A stretch of DNA of 64,000 nucleotides from [Mycobacterium] crassicus (lineage in GTDB: Bacteria > Actinomycetota > Actinomycetes > Mycobacteriales > Mycobacteriaceae), in NCBI RefSeq assembly GCF_020181615.1, contig NZ_CP084029.1, positions 1 through 64,000 on the forward strand, read 5' to 3'. Below, piece by piece: positions 34,834-44,748 of the stretch (the first letter of the stretch is position 1; the number at the start of each line of letters is the position of its first letter). The notes under the pieces were generated by a model. The model saw only the letters and a program-made list of their open reading frames with translations, was not told where the DNA came from and did not search any database. Position numbers and translations under genes: made by a program.

Positions 34834-35358
34834 TCAGAAGGGCGGCTCGTCGTCGGCGCCACCGAAGGAGCCCGACGCCGGAGCACTGCCCCACGGGTCT
34901 TCCGCGGGGGCGCCGCCGGAGGACATCCCCGCCGGAGCGCCGGACGCCGAAGCGCCGCCACCCCCGCCGAAGCCGCCTCCGCCGCCGCCGCGGCTGACCT
35001 TGTTGATCTTGGCGGTGGCGTACCGCAACGAGGGGCCGACTTCGTCGACCTCCACCTCGTAGACGGTGCGCTTCTCGCCCTCGCGGGTCTCGAAAGACCG
35101 CTGCCGAAGCCGACCGGTGACAATCACCCGCGAGCCGCGGGTGAGGCTCTCGGCCACGTTCTCCGCGGCCTCGCGCCAGATGTTGCACCGCAAGAACAGC
35201 GCGTCGCCGTCCTTCCACTCGCCGCTCTGCCGGTCGTAGACCCGCGGAGTGGACGCCACCGTGAAGTTGGCGACCGCCGCCCCCGAGGGGGTGAACCGCA
35301 GATCCGGGTCCGCGGTCAGGTTTCCAACGACGGTGATCGTGGTGTCACCTACAGCCAC
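34834..35358 (-). CDS. ssb: single-stranded DNA-binding protein
   Basis: The 174-residue protein has the OB-fold ([38 protein letters not shown]), a Gly-rich disordered linker and the acidic partner-binding tip DDEPPF. It coats single-stranded DNA at forks and recruits replication and repair proteins. In the S6-SSB-S18-L9 operon typical of the phylum. Confidence 0.97.
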   Translation of the reverse strand: MAVGDTTITVVGNLTADPDLRFTPSGAAVANFTVASTPRVYDRQSGEWKDGDALFLRCNIWREAAENVAESLTRGSRVIVTGRLRQRSFETREGEKRTVYEVEVDEVGPSLRYATAKINKVSRGGGGGGFGGGGGASASGAPAGMSSGGAPAEDPWGSAPASGSFGGADDEPPF

Positions 35359-35435
35359 GGGGCCCTCCTAGAATCGGTGGCAGCGCTTGATGCTGCATTC
35401 GCAGCATGAGCCTACGCAACGGCTGCGACAGTCGG

Positions 35436-35726
35436 CTACGACTTGTCGGTGCGCATCACCTTGGTGCGCAGTACCGACTCGTTCAGGCCGAGTTGACGGT
35501 CGAGCTCGGACACCGTGGCCGGGGCGGCCTTGACGTCGATAACCGCGTAGATGCCCTCGGCATGCTTGGCGATCTCGTAAGCCAGGCGGCGCTTGCCCCA
35601 GATGTCGACCTTGTCGACCGTGCCACCGTCTTTGCGGATCACGTTCAAGAACGTCTCCAGCGACGGGGCGACAGTGCGCTCGTCAAGAGTGGGGTCAAGG
35701 ATGACCATGATTTCGTATGGACGCAT
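35436..35726 (-). CDS. rpsF: 30S ribosomal protein S6
   Basis: The 96-residue protein begins [19 protein letters not shown] and has the ferredoxin-like S6 fold. It binds 16S rRNA with S18. First gene of the rpsF-ssb-rpsR-rplI operon; AGGAGGTGATGAGG lies upstream. The 181-bp leader contains a short hairpin. Confidence 0.97.
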   Translation of the reverse strand: MRPYEIMVILDPTLDERTVAPSLETFLNVIRKDGGTVDKVDIWGKRRLAYEIAKHAEGIYAVIDVKAAPATVSELDRQLGLNESVLRTKVMRTDKS

Positions 35727-35759
35727 GGGAACCTCATCACCTCCTATGGTCGTAGTGCG

Positions 35760-35779
35760 GCCGTGAATGTTTCCACGGC
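35760..35779 (-). promoter_or_regulatory. hairpin in the rpsF leader, possible S6:S18 autoregulatory element
   Basis: On the minus strand GCCGTG and CACGGC form a 6-bp stem with an 8-nt loop, followed by CGC, ending 34 nt before the rpsF ATG. S6:S18 complexes autoregulate this operon in many bacteria through a leader hairpin with a CCG bulge. The match here is loose. Confidence 0.25.
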
Positions 35780-35907
35780 AGGAGGGTCGCCTGCGTCGGC
35801 AACCCGGTCAGGTTACCGGAGGCTGGGCTGCGCGACGAAATCGGCCGACGCGGGCGGCACCGCCGGCTTTGGCCGCAATCGCCGGGCGGGCAGCCATGAC
35901 GGCGGGT

Positions 35908-37515
35908 TCATGCGGCGGTCCCAGCTTCAGCTGTCCCCCGTCGAGCCTCGCTGAACCGCCGGGCATCCGGCGCGCCGTCGAACACTCCACCGGCGGGATC
36001 GTCCACCAGGCCGCGAGCGCGCACCAGGTCCTCATCCGGGCGGTAGATCTGCCGAATCACCAGCGCACACAACCCCAGCACTGCCAGGTCCCGCACCAGC
36101 ACTGTGCCGGTGAACCACTGCTCGGGCAGGCTGCGGTCCGGGACGCTGTAGAGGTAGTACATCCGCGGCACCCACACCAGTGCGTCGATGGTCATCCAGG
36201 CCAGCAGCAGCCGGCGGTGCGGGACGGCCAACACGGCCAGCGGCACCAGCCACAACGAGAACTGCGGACTCCACACCTTGTTGGTCAATAAGAAGGCGGC
36301 GATCACCAGGAACGCCAGCTGCGCCAGCCGCGGACGCTTCGGCGCGGTCAACGCGATGTAGCCGATGCCGGCGCAGCACAGCGCGAACAACGTGACGACC
36401 ACGATGTTGAGCACCGTCGGCGGTTCCCACAGACCCAGATCGCCGTCGAACCCCGGCCAGCCGGTCAGCGACTTCAGCACGTTGTAGAGCGAATCCATGT
36501 CGTCGCCGCGCCGGGAGTTGAGCCGGAAGAACTCGCTCCACCCGCGTGGCGCGTACAGCAGCACCGGCAGGTTCACCGCCACCCAGCTCAGTACCGCCGC
36601 CACCGCGGTGCGCCTAACCTCCCGCAGCCGTCCGGTGCGCAACCCCAGCAACAGCAGCGGGAACAGCAGCAGCGCCGGATACAGCTTGGCCGCCGTACCC
36701 ACCCCGAGCAGCACCCCGGCCAGCGTCGGCCGCCGTCTCGCCCAGGCCAACAGGCCGCCGGTGGCGAATGCGACGGCCAACGCGTCGAAATTGGTGAAGA
36801 TCTGGAAGATCACCAGCGGTGAGGCGGCCACCAGCGCGGCGTCCCAGATTCGTCGGCCGGCCAACCCGGCGGTGGCCCACACCGTCGCCAACCAGGCCAG
36901 AGCCAGGCCCAGCGCGACGATGTCGAAGAACACCACCACTTCGGCGACCCCCAACAGCGCCGGGATCGCCGCCAGCTTGGCAAGTGCGGTGTAGGTCTTG
37001 GCCAGGGCCATCGCGGCGTACTGATAGAGCCCGGTCACCACCGGATACTCCATAAAACGGACTGCGGGCGCGCCGTCGTAACGGGTCTGCTCCTGGCCCG
37101 TGCCGTCCTTCTCCACCCAACTGGACTTGTAGGGGAATTTGCCCTGGTCCAGCAACTCGGCGGTATAGAGCGGTACGACGTCGGAATAGCACAGCTGGAA
37201 ATAGGCGCGCTCGTTGTCCCAGTTGGCCACCCGCTGGTCGGGGCCGCCGCTGCCGACGCTCTGCAGGCACGGCGACTTGGTGGTCCAGCCCAGCGCCAGG
37301 AACAGCACGGCGATCAAGAACATCACCCGCAGCGGGGTCATGAAGCGAGTCCGCCCGACCAGTGCGTGCCGGCCCACCGGGCCGCCGATGGTGTTCGAAA
37401 GGGCGTGCGACAGCACATCGGTGCGGCTCGGCAGGTCACGGTCCTCGGCGGTGCGCAGGTCCGCGGCCAGGCGACGCGGCGAGCGGACCGCGCGTTCGGC
37501 TACCTCTTCCGTCAC
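35908..37515 (-). CDS. GT87-type polytopic membrane glycosyltransferase (Rv0051-like)
   Basis: The 535-residue protein has about ten transmembrane segments and a periplasmic early loop (CYSDVVPLYTAELLDQGKFPY) typical of DUF2029/GT87 mannosyltransferases that use polyprenyl-phosphate-mannose. GTG at 37515 follows GGAGG and overlaps the ponA1 stop (GTGA), consistent with Rv0050-Rv0051 order. Its exact acceptor is not established. Longer upstream frames are antisense to the poly-proline tail of ponA1. Confidence 0.82.
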   Translation of the reverse strand: MTEEVAERAVRSPRRLAADLRTAEDRDLPSRTDVLSHALSNTIGGPVGRHALVGRTRFMTPLRVMFLIAVLFLALGWTTKSPCLQSVGSGGPDQRVANWDNERAYFQLCYSDVVPLYTAELLDQGKFPYKSSWVEKDGTGQEQTRYDGAPAVRFMEYPVVTGLYQYAAMALAKTYTALAKLAAIPALLGVAEVVVFFDIVALGLALAWLATVWATAGLAGRRIWDAALVAASPLVIFQIFTNFDALAVAFATGGLLAWARRRPTLAGVLLGVGTAAKLYPALLLFPLLLLGLRTGRLREVRRTAVAAVLSWVAVNLPVLLYAPRGWSEFFRLNSRRGDDMDSLYNVLKSLTGWPGFDGDLGLWEPPTVLNIVVVTLFALCCAGIGYIALTAPKRPRLAQLAFLVIAAFLLTNKVWSPQFSLWLVPLAVLAVPHRRLLLAWMTIDALVWVPRMYYLYSVPDRSLPEQWFTGTVLVRDLAVLGLCALVIRQIYRPDEDLVRARGLVDDPAGGVFDGAPDARRFSEARRGTAEAGTAA

Positions 37516-39992
37516 GGTAGGACCTCCGGTGGCGGTGGCGGCGGCTCCGGTGGTGGCGGAGGCGGTGGTGGCGGAGGCGGAGGCGGTGGTGGAGGCGGTG
37601 GAGGCGGCGGGAACAACGGCGGAGGCGGGAACGGCTCCGGCATCGGTGGAGGCGGCGGGAGGCCCGGCTCGCCGGCCTCCGGCGACGGCGAATACCACTC
37701 GTCCTGCACCGGGACAGGCGCCGCGGACGGGACCCCGGCGGTGCCGCCGATCTCGGTTGGCTTGGGGAACTGCAGGATCGGGTCGCCGCGCAGCGCCCCG
37801 TCCATGCTGGCCTTCCAGATCTCGGCCGGCAGACCGGCGCCATACACCGGCCCGCCCCACTTGTTCGTCAACGGTTCGTCACCCGTGGTGGTGCCCACCC
37901 AGACCGCGGTCGACAGGGTCGGTGTGTAGCCGACCATCCAGGCGTCCCGGTTGGCGCCGGTGTTGCCGAGCTGAGTGGTGCCGGTCTTGGCCGCGGCCGG
38001 GCGTCCGCCGGCCAGGTCGTGTCCGCCCGAATAGCTCGGGATCGCCTTCATCGCGTCGGTGACGTTGTCCGCCACCGCCTTCGGGACGCGCTGCTCACCG
38101 GAGTCCTTGGCGGCCGCGATATCGAAGAGCACCCGCCCGTCGGCGCCGACCACCTTCTGGATGAAGTGCGGTGGGTGGTACATCCCCGAGTTGGCCAGTG
38201 TCGCGTACGCGGTCGCCATGTCGATCACCCGGGTCTGGTACTGGCCGAGCACGATGCCGTTCTCCGGGGGCCCGCCGCGGCCGTCCTGGGACAGGGTGTG
38301 CGCGACGCCCGGGAAACTCTCGGCGACCCCGAGCTGGTGCGCGGCGTCGGCGACGTCCTGCGGTCCGTGCCGGAGCTTGAGCATCAGCCGGTAGTAGGCC
38401 GTGTTGAGCGACCGCTTGAGCGCCTCGGCGATATTGCAGACCCCGCAGCTGGCACCGCCCACATTGCTGATCTTGGTGTTACCGACCGTCAACGGTCCGC
38501 TGTCGATCTGCTCGCCCAGGCCGATCCCCTGCTTCAGCGCGGCCACCAGCGCGAACACCTTGAACGACGACCCGGTCTGCAGGCCGGCCTGAGCGAAGTC
38601 GAAGCCGCCGGCCTCGTCACCGCCGTAGTAGGCCCGCACTGCGCCGTTGCGCGGATCGATGGAGACCACCGCGGTCCGCATGGCCGCTTTCTGCCCGGCC
38701 ATAGTCGCGGCCACGGCCTTCTCCACAGCCCGCTGTGCCTTCATGTCGATGGTCGTGGTGACCCGCAAGCCCTGGAAGTTCAGCGTCTGCTCGTCCATCC
38801 GGAACATCTCGAGCAGCTCGGCGGTGACCTGGCGCTGAATCAGCCCGTGGGGCCCCGAGGCCTGATCGGCGTTGCGCGCCTGGTCGGGCGGGATCGTCGT
38901 CGGGAAGAACTGCTTGGCCCGTTCACTGAGCGTCAGCGCACCCGTCGCCACCATCCCGTCGAGCACCCAGTTCCACCGCTGGACGGCCAAGTCGCGGTTG
39001 ATCGCCGGATCCAGCGTCGACGGCCGCTGGATCACCGCCGCCAGCAGCGCGCCCTCGGAGACGGTGAGCTCCTCGACCGCCTTGTCGAAGTACGCCCGTG
39101 CCGCCGCGGCGATCCCGTAGGTGGTGCGGCCGAAATAGATGATGTTGAGGTACGCCTCCAACACCTCGTCCTTGGGCCACACCTCGGACATCTTGGTGGC
39201 GATGACGAGCTCTTTGCCCTTGCGGACCACTCCCCCGAAACCGGCCCTCGCGTCCCCAACCAGGGCGTTCTTGACGTACTGCTGGGTGATCGTCGAACCG
39301 CCCTGGGTGTCGCCGCCGAGCAGGTTGTTCTTGAACGCCCGGAAGAACCCCGAGAAGGAGTAGCCGGAGTTGGTGTAGAAGTCACGGTCCTCGGCGGCCA
39401 GTACCGCGTCACGCACGTGGACCGGCACCTGATCGATCTTGACGTCGATGCGATTACCCTCCGGCGGAACGATTTTCGCCAGTTCGGTGCCGTCGGAGGC
39501 AAGGATCGTCGAGACCTGGGTGGTGCGGATGTCGCCGGGCTCGGGGATCTCGACCGTGTGGTAGGCCATGGCGAAGGTGACAACCGGGGTCACCAGCATC
39601 GTCGCCGTCGCGACGTACAGGCTCCGCCGGATCCAGACCCAGTTCACCCGGCGCCGCCGCGGTTCGTCGGCGACGTCGTCTGCCGGTGAATTCGCGGGGG
39701 CACCCGGCTTGTCGGCCGCAGGCCGAGGTCGCTCCAGGGCCGCCTTCACCTCGTCGATGGGGTCCCGCAGATCCGGTTCCGCAGCGTCGGACGGGTCGGC
39801 GGCTTCGTCCGGGGACGGATTCGGCGACCTGACCGGAGCTTCGTCCACGTCTCCCGCACCGTTGAGCGGTTCTGCCGCGGCCTCGTCAGCCGGTTCCGCC
39901 GGTGCGTCCTCCGGCCGCTCCTCGGATGACGGGTCCGCGTGCCGTGCTGTGGCGCTGTCGGTGCCCGGCGCTATCGGGCCCTTGCCGTTCAC
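37512..39992 (-). CDS. ponA1: class A penicillin-binding protein PonA1
   Basis: The 826-residue protein has a disordered acidic N-terminus, one transmembrane helix (residues ~120-145), a GT51 glycosyltransferase (AAEDRDFY, GGSTITQQYVKNAL) and a transpeptidase with TGSSFKVFAL, SLNTAYYRL and KTGTTQ. It polymerises and cross-links peptidoglycan at the growing pole. The C-terminus is an extreme tract with more than 20 consecutive prolines, likely dependent on EF-P for translation. GTG start. A paralogue lies directly upstream. Confidence 0.93.
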   Translation of the reverse strand: MNGKGPIAPGTDSATARHADPSSEERPEDAPAEPADEAAAEPLNGAGDVDEAPVRSPNPSPDEAADPSDAAEPDLRDPIDEVKAALERPRPAADKPGAPANSPADDVADEPRRRRVNWVWIRRSLYVATATMLVTPVVTFAMAYHTVEIPEPGDIRTTQVSTILASDGTELAKIVPPEGNRIDVKIDQVPVHVRDAVLAAEDRDFYTNSGYSFSGFFRAFKNNLLGGDTQGGSTITQQYVKNALVGDARAGFGGVVRKGKELVIATKMSEVWPKDEVLEAYLNIIYFGRTTYGIAAAARAYFDKAVEELTVSEGALLAAVIQRPSTLDPAINRDLAVQRWNWVLDGMVATGALTLSERAKQFFPTTIPPDQARNADQASGPHGLIQRQVTAELLEMFRMDEQTLNFQGLRVTTTIDMKAQRAVEKAVAATMAGQKAAMRTAVVSIDPRNGAVRAYYGGDEAGGFDFAQAGLQTGSSFKVFALVAALKQGIGLGEQIDSGPLTVGNTKISNVGGASCGVCNIAEALKRSLNTAYYRLMLKLRHGPQDVADAAHQLGVAESFPGVAHTLSQDGRGGPPENGIVLGQYQTRVIDMATAYATLANSGMYHPPHFIQKVVGADGRVLFDIAAAKDSGEQRVPKAVADNVTDAMKAIPSYSGGHDLAGGRPAAAKTGTTQLGNTGANRDAWMVGYTPTLSTAVWVGTTTGDEPLTNKWGGPVYGAGLPAEIWKASMDGALRGDPILQFPKPTEIGGTAGVPSAAPVPVQDEWYSPSPEAGEPGLPPPPPMPEPFPPPPLFPPPPPPPPPPPPPPPPPPPPPEPPPPPPEVLP

Positions 39993-40191
39993 CGCCGTCG
40001 GACGAATCCCCGCAGGTAGACGTCGGGCATCGGGCCCCTCACCACCCCGACACGGGCCGAGCTCCTCCCGGCGAACGGCGAAGTGCTCGGCAGCCCGTCA
40101 TCCCCCACGCGTCGCTGCTGTCGCATGGCCACCAGGTTAACGCGGGCTCTGAGTGACGCACACCGGAACCACACCGACGTGGACCAAAGCG

Positions 40192-42699
40192 TTACGGAAC
40201 CGCAGGCGGTGGCTCGGCCGCCGGAGCGGGCTGATGCTCGGGACCACCTGCCGCGGGCGGGGGTGCCTGAGCCGGAGGCGGCGCGGGTGGTGCGGCCGGA
40301 ATCGTGGTGGGCGGACCGATCGGGATGGTGATGCCCGGGGCGATCTCGATCGTCGGCTGGATGACGGTCTCCTCCGGTGGTGGCGGTGGGCCGGCATCCA
40401 TCGGCGGGGGTGGCGGCGGCGCGGCCGGCACGCCGGCGTAGCCACCGATCTCGGTGGGAGTGGGGAAGGTCTCGTTGGAGGTGCCCTGCAGGGCGCCGTC
40501 CATGGTGGCCTTCCAGATGTCGGCCGGGATGCCGGCGCCGTAGACCGGGCCACCCCACTGATTCACCAGCGGCTCGTCGCCCCCGGTGGTGCCCACCCAG
40601 ACCGCGGTCGACAGTGACGGCGTGTAGCCGACCATCCAACCGTCCCGGTTGGCCCCGGTGTCACCCAGTTGGGTGGTACCGGTCTTGGCCGCCGACGGCC
40701 GCCCGCCGGCCAGATTGTGCCCCCGCGACCAGCCCGCGATGGGCTGCATGGCCGAGGTGACGTTGTCGGCGACGGCCTTGGGGATGCGCTGCTCGCCGGT
40801 GTCCTCGGACGTTTCGGCGTCGAACAACACCTGGCCCTCGGCGTTGACCACCTTCTGCACGAAGTGCGGGGGGTGATAGATACCCGAGTCGGCCAGCGTC
40901 GCGTACGCCGAGGCCATGTCGATCACCCTGGTCTGGTACTGGCCCAGCACCACTCCGCCCTCGGGCGGGCCGCCGTCCTGCGACAGCGTGTGCGGAACAC
41001 CGGGGAAGCTCTTGGCGACGCCCGCCTGATGCGCCGCGTCGGCGACATCCTGGGCGCCGTTCTTGAGCTTGAGCATCAGCCGGTAGTAGGCGGTGTTCAG
41101 TGAGCGCTTGAGCGCCTCGGCGATATTGCAGACCCCGCAGCTCTCGCCCTCGGCGTTGGTGATCTTGATCCGGCCGTTCTCGATGGTGAGCGGTGAACTG
41201 TCGATCTGGTAGCCCAGCCCGATCCCCTGCTCCAACGCGGCCACCAGGGCGAACACCTTGAACGATGACCCGGTCTGCAGACCCGCCTGGGCGAAGTCGA
41301 AGCCGTTGGCATCCGAGCCGCCGTAGTAGGCGCGCACCGCGCCGTTGCGGGGGTCGATCGACACCACCGCGGTCCGCATGTTGGGGATCTGGTTCTTGAG
41401 GTAGGTCTGCACCGCGTCTTCGGCGGCGTCCTGCGCCTGAGGGTCGATGGTGGTGGTGATCTGCAGTCCCTGGGTGTTCAGGGTCTGCTCGTCGATGTTG
41501 AACAGGTCGAGCAGTTCCTTGGTGACCTGCCGCTGGATCAGCCCGTTGGGACCGGTGGTGATGTTCTGCGAGCGGGCCACCTCGGGCGAGACCGTCGCCG
41601 GAAAGTCCTGGGCGGCACGCTCACCGGGGGTCAGCGCCCCGGTCTCCACCATGCCGTCGAGCACCCAGTCCCACCGCTCGACGGCTCCTTCGGGGTCGAC
41701 GGCGGGGTCCAGGGTGGACGGCCGCTGGATCAGCGCAGCCAGCAGTGCGCCCTCGGCCACGTCCAGCTCCTCGACCGGCTTGTCGAAGTAGGCCCGCGAC
41801 GCCGCGGCGATGCCGTAGGCGCCGCGGCCGAAGTAGATGATGTTCAGATACGCCTGCAGCACATCGTCTTTGGGCCACGCGCTGGACATCTTGGTGGCGA
41901 TCACGAGTTCCTTGGCCTTGCGGACCAAGCCGCCCATCCCGGCCCGCTCGGAACCCACCAGGGCGTTCTTGACGTACTGCTGGGTGATCGTCGAACCGCC
42001 CTGGGTGTCGCCGCCGAAGATGTTGTTCTTAATCGCGCGGGCGAACCCGGACACCGAGAACCCCGGGTTGGAGTAGAAGTCGCGGTCTTCGGCGGCCAGC
42101 ACCGCGTTGCGCACATACACCGGCACCTGGTTGATGCCGATGTCGACGCGATTGCCTTCCGGTGGAATGATTTTGGCCAGCTCAGAGCCGTCGTTGGCCA
42201 GGATCGTCGACACCTGGTTGGTCCGGATGTCGCCAGGTGAGGGCACGTCGGTGATGGAGTAGGCCATCGCGAACGTGATGATCGGCAGCAGCAGCATCAC
42301 CGCGAAAGAGGCGTAGATCCCGCGCCGGATCCACCTCCAGTTCGGCGGGTGCCGGCGCAGCCAGTCCAGCGGGCTCGGCGGCGCAGGGGTGCGCTCGGTC
42401 CGCCGCGTCGGCCGCGGCGGCCGCGCATCCGGCTCGTAGGCCGGTGGTTCGGGCGGCGGCTCGCGGCGCGGGATACGGCCGCTCAGCGCCCGCTCGCGTT
42501 GCGGGGGCGTGCCGTCGAGGGCCGCCCTGACCGCATCGATCGGATCGCGCAGGTCGGCGGTGACGGCGTCGTCGACCGCCGGAATGATCGTGGTGTGCCG
42601 GTCGTCGGGCCCGACCGGTGCGCGGCGGCTGGGCGGTCTGCCATCGCCGGACGGGCCGATCGAGGCGCCATCCGATCGGTCGTCGTGATGTTTACTCAC
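40192..42699 (-). CDS. second PonA1-type class A penicillin-binding protein
   Basis: The 835-residue protein has the same layout as PonA1 and long identical stretches (GGDTQGGSTITQQYVKNALVG in part; CGVCNIAEALKRSLNTAYYRLMLKL in part). The catalytic motifs GT51, SxxK, SxN and KTGTTQ are all intact. The C-terminus is Pro-rich but without the long pure proline tract. GTG at 42699 overlaps the DUF5318 stop; an ATG at 42774 lies inside that gene. It is 199 bp from ponA1, so this is a tandem duplication. M. tuberculosis has one gene here by my memory. Confidence 0.9.
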   Translation of the reverse strand: MSKHHDDRSDGASIGPSGDGRPPSRRAPVGPDDRHTTIIPAVDDAVTADLRDPIDAVRAALDGTPPQRERALSGRIPRREPPPEPPAYEPDARPPRPTRRTERTPAPPSPLDWLRRHPPNWRWIRRGIYASFAVMLLLPIITFAMAYSITDVPSPGDIRTNQVSTILANDGSELAKIIPPEGNRVDIGINQVPVYVRNAVLAAEDRDFYSNPGFSVSGFARAIKNNIFGGDTQGGSTITQQYVKNALVGSERAGMGGLVRKAKELVIATKMSSAWPKDDVLQAYLNIIYFGRGAYGIAAASRAYFDKPVEELDVAEGALLAALIQRPSTLDPAVDPEGAVERWDWVLDGMVETGALTPGERAAQDFPATVSPEVARSQNITTGPNGLIQRQVTKELLDLFNIDEQTLNTQGLQITTTIDPQAQDAAEDAVQTYLKNQIPNMRTAVVSIDPRNGAVRAYYGGSDANGFDFAQAGLQTGSSFKVFALVAALEQGIGLGYQIDSSPLTIENGRIKITNAEGESCGVCNIAEALKRSLNTAYYRLMLKLKNGAQDVADAAHQAGVAKSFPGVPHTLSQDGGPPEGGVVLGQYQTRVIDMASAYATLADSGIYHPPHFVQKVVNAEGQVLFDAETSEDTGEQRIPKAVADNVTSAMQPIAGWSRGHNLAGGRPSAAKTGTTQLGDTGANRDGWMVGYTPSLSTAVWVGTTGGDEPLVNQWGGPVYGAGIPADIWKATMDGALQGTSNETFPTPTEIGGYAGVPAAPPPPPPMDAGPPPPPEETVIQPTIEIAPGITIPIGPPTTIPAAPPAPPPAQAPPPAAGGPEHQPAPAAEPPPAVP

Positions 42700-43117
42700 T
42701 GGCGGTGCGGGCTCCGCTACGTGCCGTGCGCCGACCCCGTGATCCCTTCGGCGGGCGAGCGAGGCCCAACACATATGACTTCACCAGGTGATTCCAGCTG
42801 CAGGTCCGGCACACCTCGACCACGTGCACGTTGAACTCCGGGTGGCGGGTGGCCAGCAGGACCAGTTCCTCGGCCGATCGCGCCGAACCCGACACCGGGC
42901 CCAGGTTGTCGCCGTACACCCACGAGACCAGGGTGAGCTGCTCTTTGCGGCAGATCGGGCAGACCACCGCGCTCGTCTTGCCGTGGTACTTCGCCGCCCG
43001 GAGCAGATACGGATTGGCGTCGCACACCTCCGACACCCCGGTCCGCCCGGAGTAGACCTCGGCCAGCAGGGAGCGGCGCCGGAGCGCGTAGTCCACCACC
43101 TGTCGCTGCAATCGCAC
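42692..43117 (-). CDS. DUF5318 zinc-ribbon-like protein (Rv0049-like)
   Basis: The 141-residue protein begins VRLQRQVVDYALRRRSLLAE and carries two CxxC pairs (CPIC at 53-56, CRTC at 103-106), suggesting a zinc ribbon. It is conserved directly upstream of ponA1 in mycobacteria. Function unknown, and the coupling with the PBP gene suggests a cell-wall link. GTG at 43117 matches the remembered Rv0049 start; another GTG lies 6 nt upstream. Confidence 0.85.
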   Translation of the reverse strand: MRLQRQVVDYALRRRSLLAEVYSGRTGVSEVCDANPYLLRAAKYHGKTSAVVCPICRKEQLTLVSWVYGDNLGPVSGSARSAEELVLLATRHPEFNVHVVEVCRTCSWNHLVKSYVLGLARPPKGSRGRRTARSGARTASE

Positions 43118-43228
43118 GGTCACCAGAGTACGTCGGGTCGCTACCGGCCGGAGTGATGAACGCCCCTTCGCACATCGACCGGCGGATTCGGTGTCCGTCA
43201 CACTGCGCGGACTTCTAACATCGTCGCC

Positions 43229-44071
43229 GTGGCACCACGGCAGACGAGCGCAACCCGCGCCAAGGACAGTGATCGCGATGACATCTGCCGGATCCTGGAC
43301 GCCGGCCTGGCCGACGGGCAGCTGTCGAGCGCCGAGCACCGGGAACGGATCAGCGCGGCCACCAGTGCCGTGACGTTGGGTGACCTGCACGCGCTGGTCG
43401 CCGACCTGCAGACCGCGGACGTGCCGGTGCAACTGCCGACACTGGCCAAACCCATGAGATTCGGCAGCCTGGGTGTCGCCCTGGGCGCGCTCGGTGCGGC
43501 ACTGCTGGTGGGGGTCGGGATCGGCTGGGGCGTGTACGGCAATACGAGTTCCCCGCTGGACTTCACCTCGGATCCCGGGGCCAAGCCGGACGGCATCGCC
43601 CCGGTAGTGCTCACCCCGCCGCGGCAGCTGCTGTCGCTGGGCGGGTTGAGCGGTCTGCTCGAGCAGGCTCGCCACAAGTTCGGCGACACCATGGGCTATC
43701 GGTTGGTGGTCTATCCCGACTACGCGTCTCTGGATCGGCCCGACCCCACCGAGGATCGCCGCAAACTGGATTACTCCTACCGCGGCGGCTGGGATGACCC
43801 GCGCAGCTCGTCCAAGAGCGGTGACGACGTGCTGGTCGATCTGGGTGCATTCGACGTGAAGGCCGCGGTCGGGATCCTGCGAGGGGCGCCCGAAACGCTC
43901 GGGATCAAACCCGCCGAGGTGAAAAGCACCTACCTGATAGTCGATCCGGCGCAGGATCCCACCGCACCGGGCGCGCTGTCGCTGTCGGTCTACGTATCCA
44001 GCGACTACGGCGGCGGCTACATCGCCTTCGCCGGCGACGGCACCGTCAAGCGCATCAACTACCCATCCTGA
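43229..44071 (+). CDS. DUF1707 membrane protein (Rv0048c-like)
   Basis: The 280-residue protein has an N-terminal DUF1707 motif (DSDRDDICRILDAGLADGQLS...EHRERI), one transmembrane helix (FGSLGVALGALGAALLVGVGIGWG) and an extracytoplasmic C-terminal domain. GTG start. It is divergent from the DUF5318-PBP operon. Function unknown. Confidence 0.85.
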   Translation: MAPRQTSATRAKDSDRDDICRILDAGLADGQLSSAEHRERISAATSAVTLGDLHALVADLQTADVPVQLPTLAKPMRFGSLGVALGALGAALLVGVGIGWGVYGNTSSPLDFTSDPGAKPDGIAPVVLTPPRQLLSLGGLSGLLEQARHKFGDTMGYRLVVYPDYASLDRPDPTEDRRKLDYSYRGGWDDPRSSSKSGDDVLVDLGAFDVKAAVGILRGAPETLGIKPAEVKSTYLIVDPAQDPTAPGALSLSVYVSSDYGGGYIAFAGDGTVKRINYPS

Positions 44072-44138
44072 ACTGCTGGTTCCTTACAGGTCCCGCAGCC
44101 TGAACACCGGGCGAACAATAGCGACTTGGGCGCAGTTA

Positions 44139-44151
44139 TATCGGCGCGATA
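44139..44151. promoter_or_regulatory. small palindrome TATCG-GCG-CGATA before the PadR gene
   Basis: The arms TATCG/CGATA are perfect inverted repeats with a 3-bp spacer and overlap a possible -10 box TACTAT (44150-44155), 55 bp upstream of the padR start. An autoregulatory PadR operator is plausible. Confidence 0.35.
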
Positions 44152-44205
44152 CTATGGCGCGAACCGTCGACCGGTCGTAGCTAATCATCACAGGAGGTGA
44201 CTGGA

Positions 44206-44748
44206 GTGCTTGAGCTTGCCATACTCGGCCTGCTGCTCGAGTCTCCGATGCACGGCTACGAGTTGCGGAAGCGGTTGACCGGTCTGCTGGGCGCGTTCCG
44301 GGCGTTCTCCTATGGCTCGCTGTATCCCGCGTTGCGAAGGATGCAGACCGCCGGGGTGATCGCCGAGGACGCAACCCCGACGGGGACCCCGGTGCGCCGG
44401 GCCCGCCGGGTGTACCGAATGACCGACGCCGGCCGTCAGCGTTTCAACGAGCTGGTGGCCGACACCGGACCGCAGAACTACACCGACGACGGCTTCGGAG
44501 TGCACCTGGCGTTCTTCAACCGCACCCCCGCCGAGGCGCGGATGCGGATTCTGGAGGGCCGGCGCCGTCAGGTGGAGGAACGCCGGGAAGGTCTGCGCAA
44601 CGCTGTGGCGCGGGCCAGTACTTCGTTGGACCGCTACACCCGCCAACTGCACCAGCTCGGGCTGGAGTCCAGTGAGCGGGAAGTCAAGTGGCTCAACGAG
44701 TTGATCGCGGCCGAACGCGTCTCGCAGGGCCGAGCCGAACAGTCCTGA
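44206..44748 (+). CDS. PadR-family transcriptional regulator (Rv0047c-like)
   Basis: The 180-residue protein starts VLELAILGLLLESPMHGYEL, the PadR winged helix, and has a C-terminal coiled-coil dimerisation region (EGRRRQVEERREGL). GTG at 44206 is 6 nt after the site AGGAGG; the earlier GTG at 44197 is part of that site. The gene precedes ino1 by 78 bp in the same direction and may regulate itself or ino1. Confidence 0.92.
   Translation: MLELAILGLLLESPMHGYELRKRLTGLLGAFRAFSYGSLYPALRRMQTAGVIAEDATPTGTPVRRARRVYRMTDAGRQRFNELVADTGPQNYTDDGFGVHLAFFNRTPAEARMRILEGRRRQVEERREGLRNAVARASTSLDRYTRQLHQLGLESSEREVKWLNELIAAERVSQGRAEQS

Noticed and set aside
37555..37620. GGT/GGC-rich repeat as a microsatellite or regulatory repeat
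   Set aside because: It is the coding sequence of the ponA1 polyproline tail read on the other strand.
38019..39689. 556-codon plus-strand frame opposite ponA1
   Set aside because: Antisense shadow; His/Arg/Val-rich composition and no start signal.
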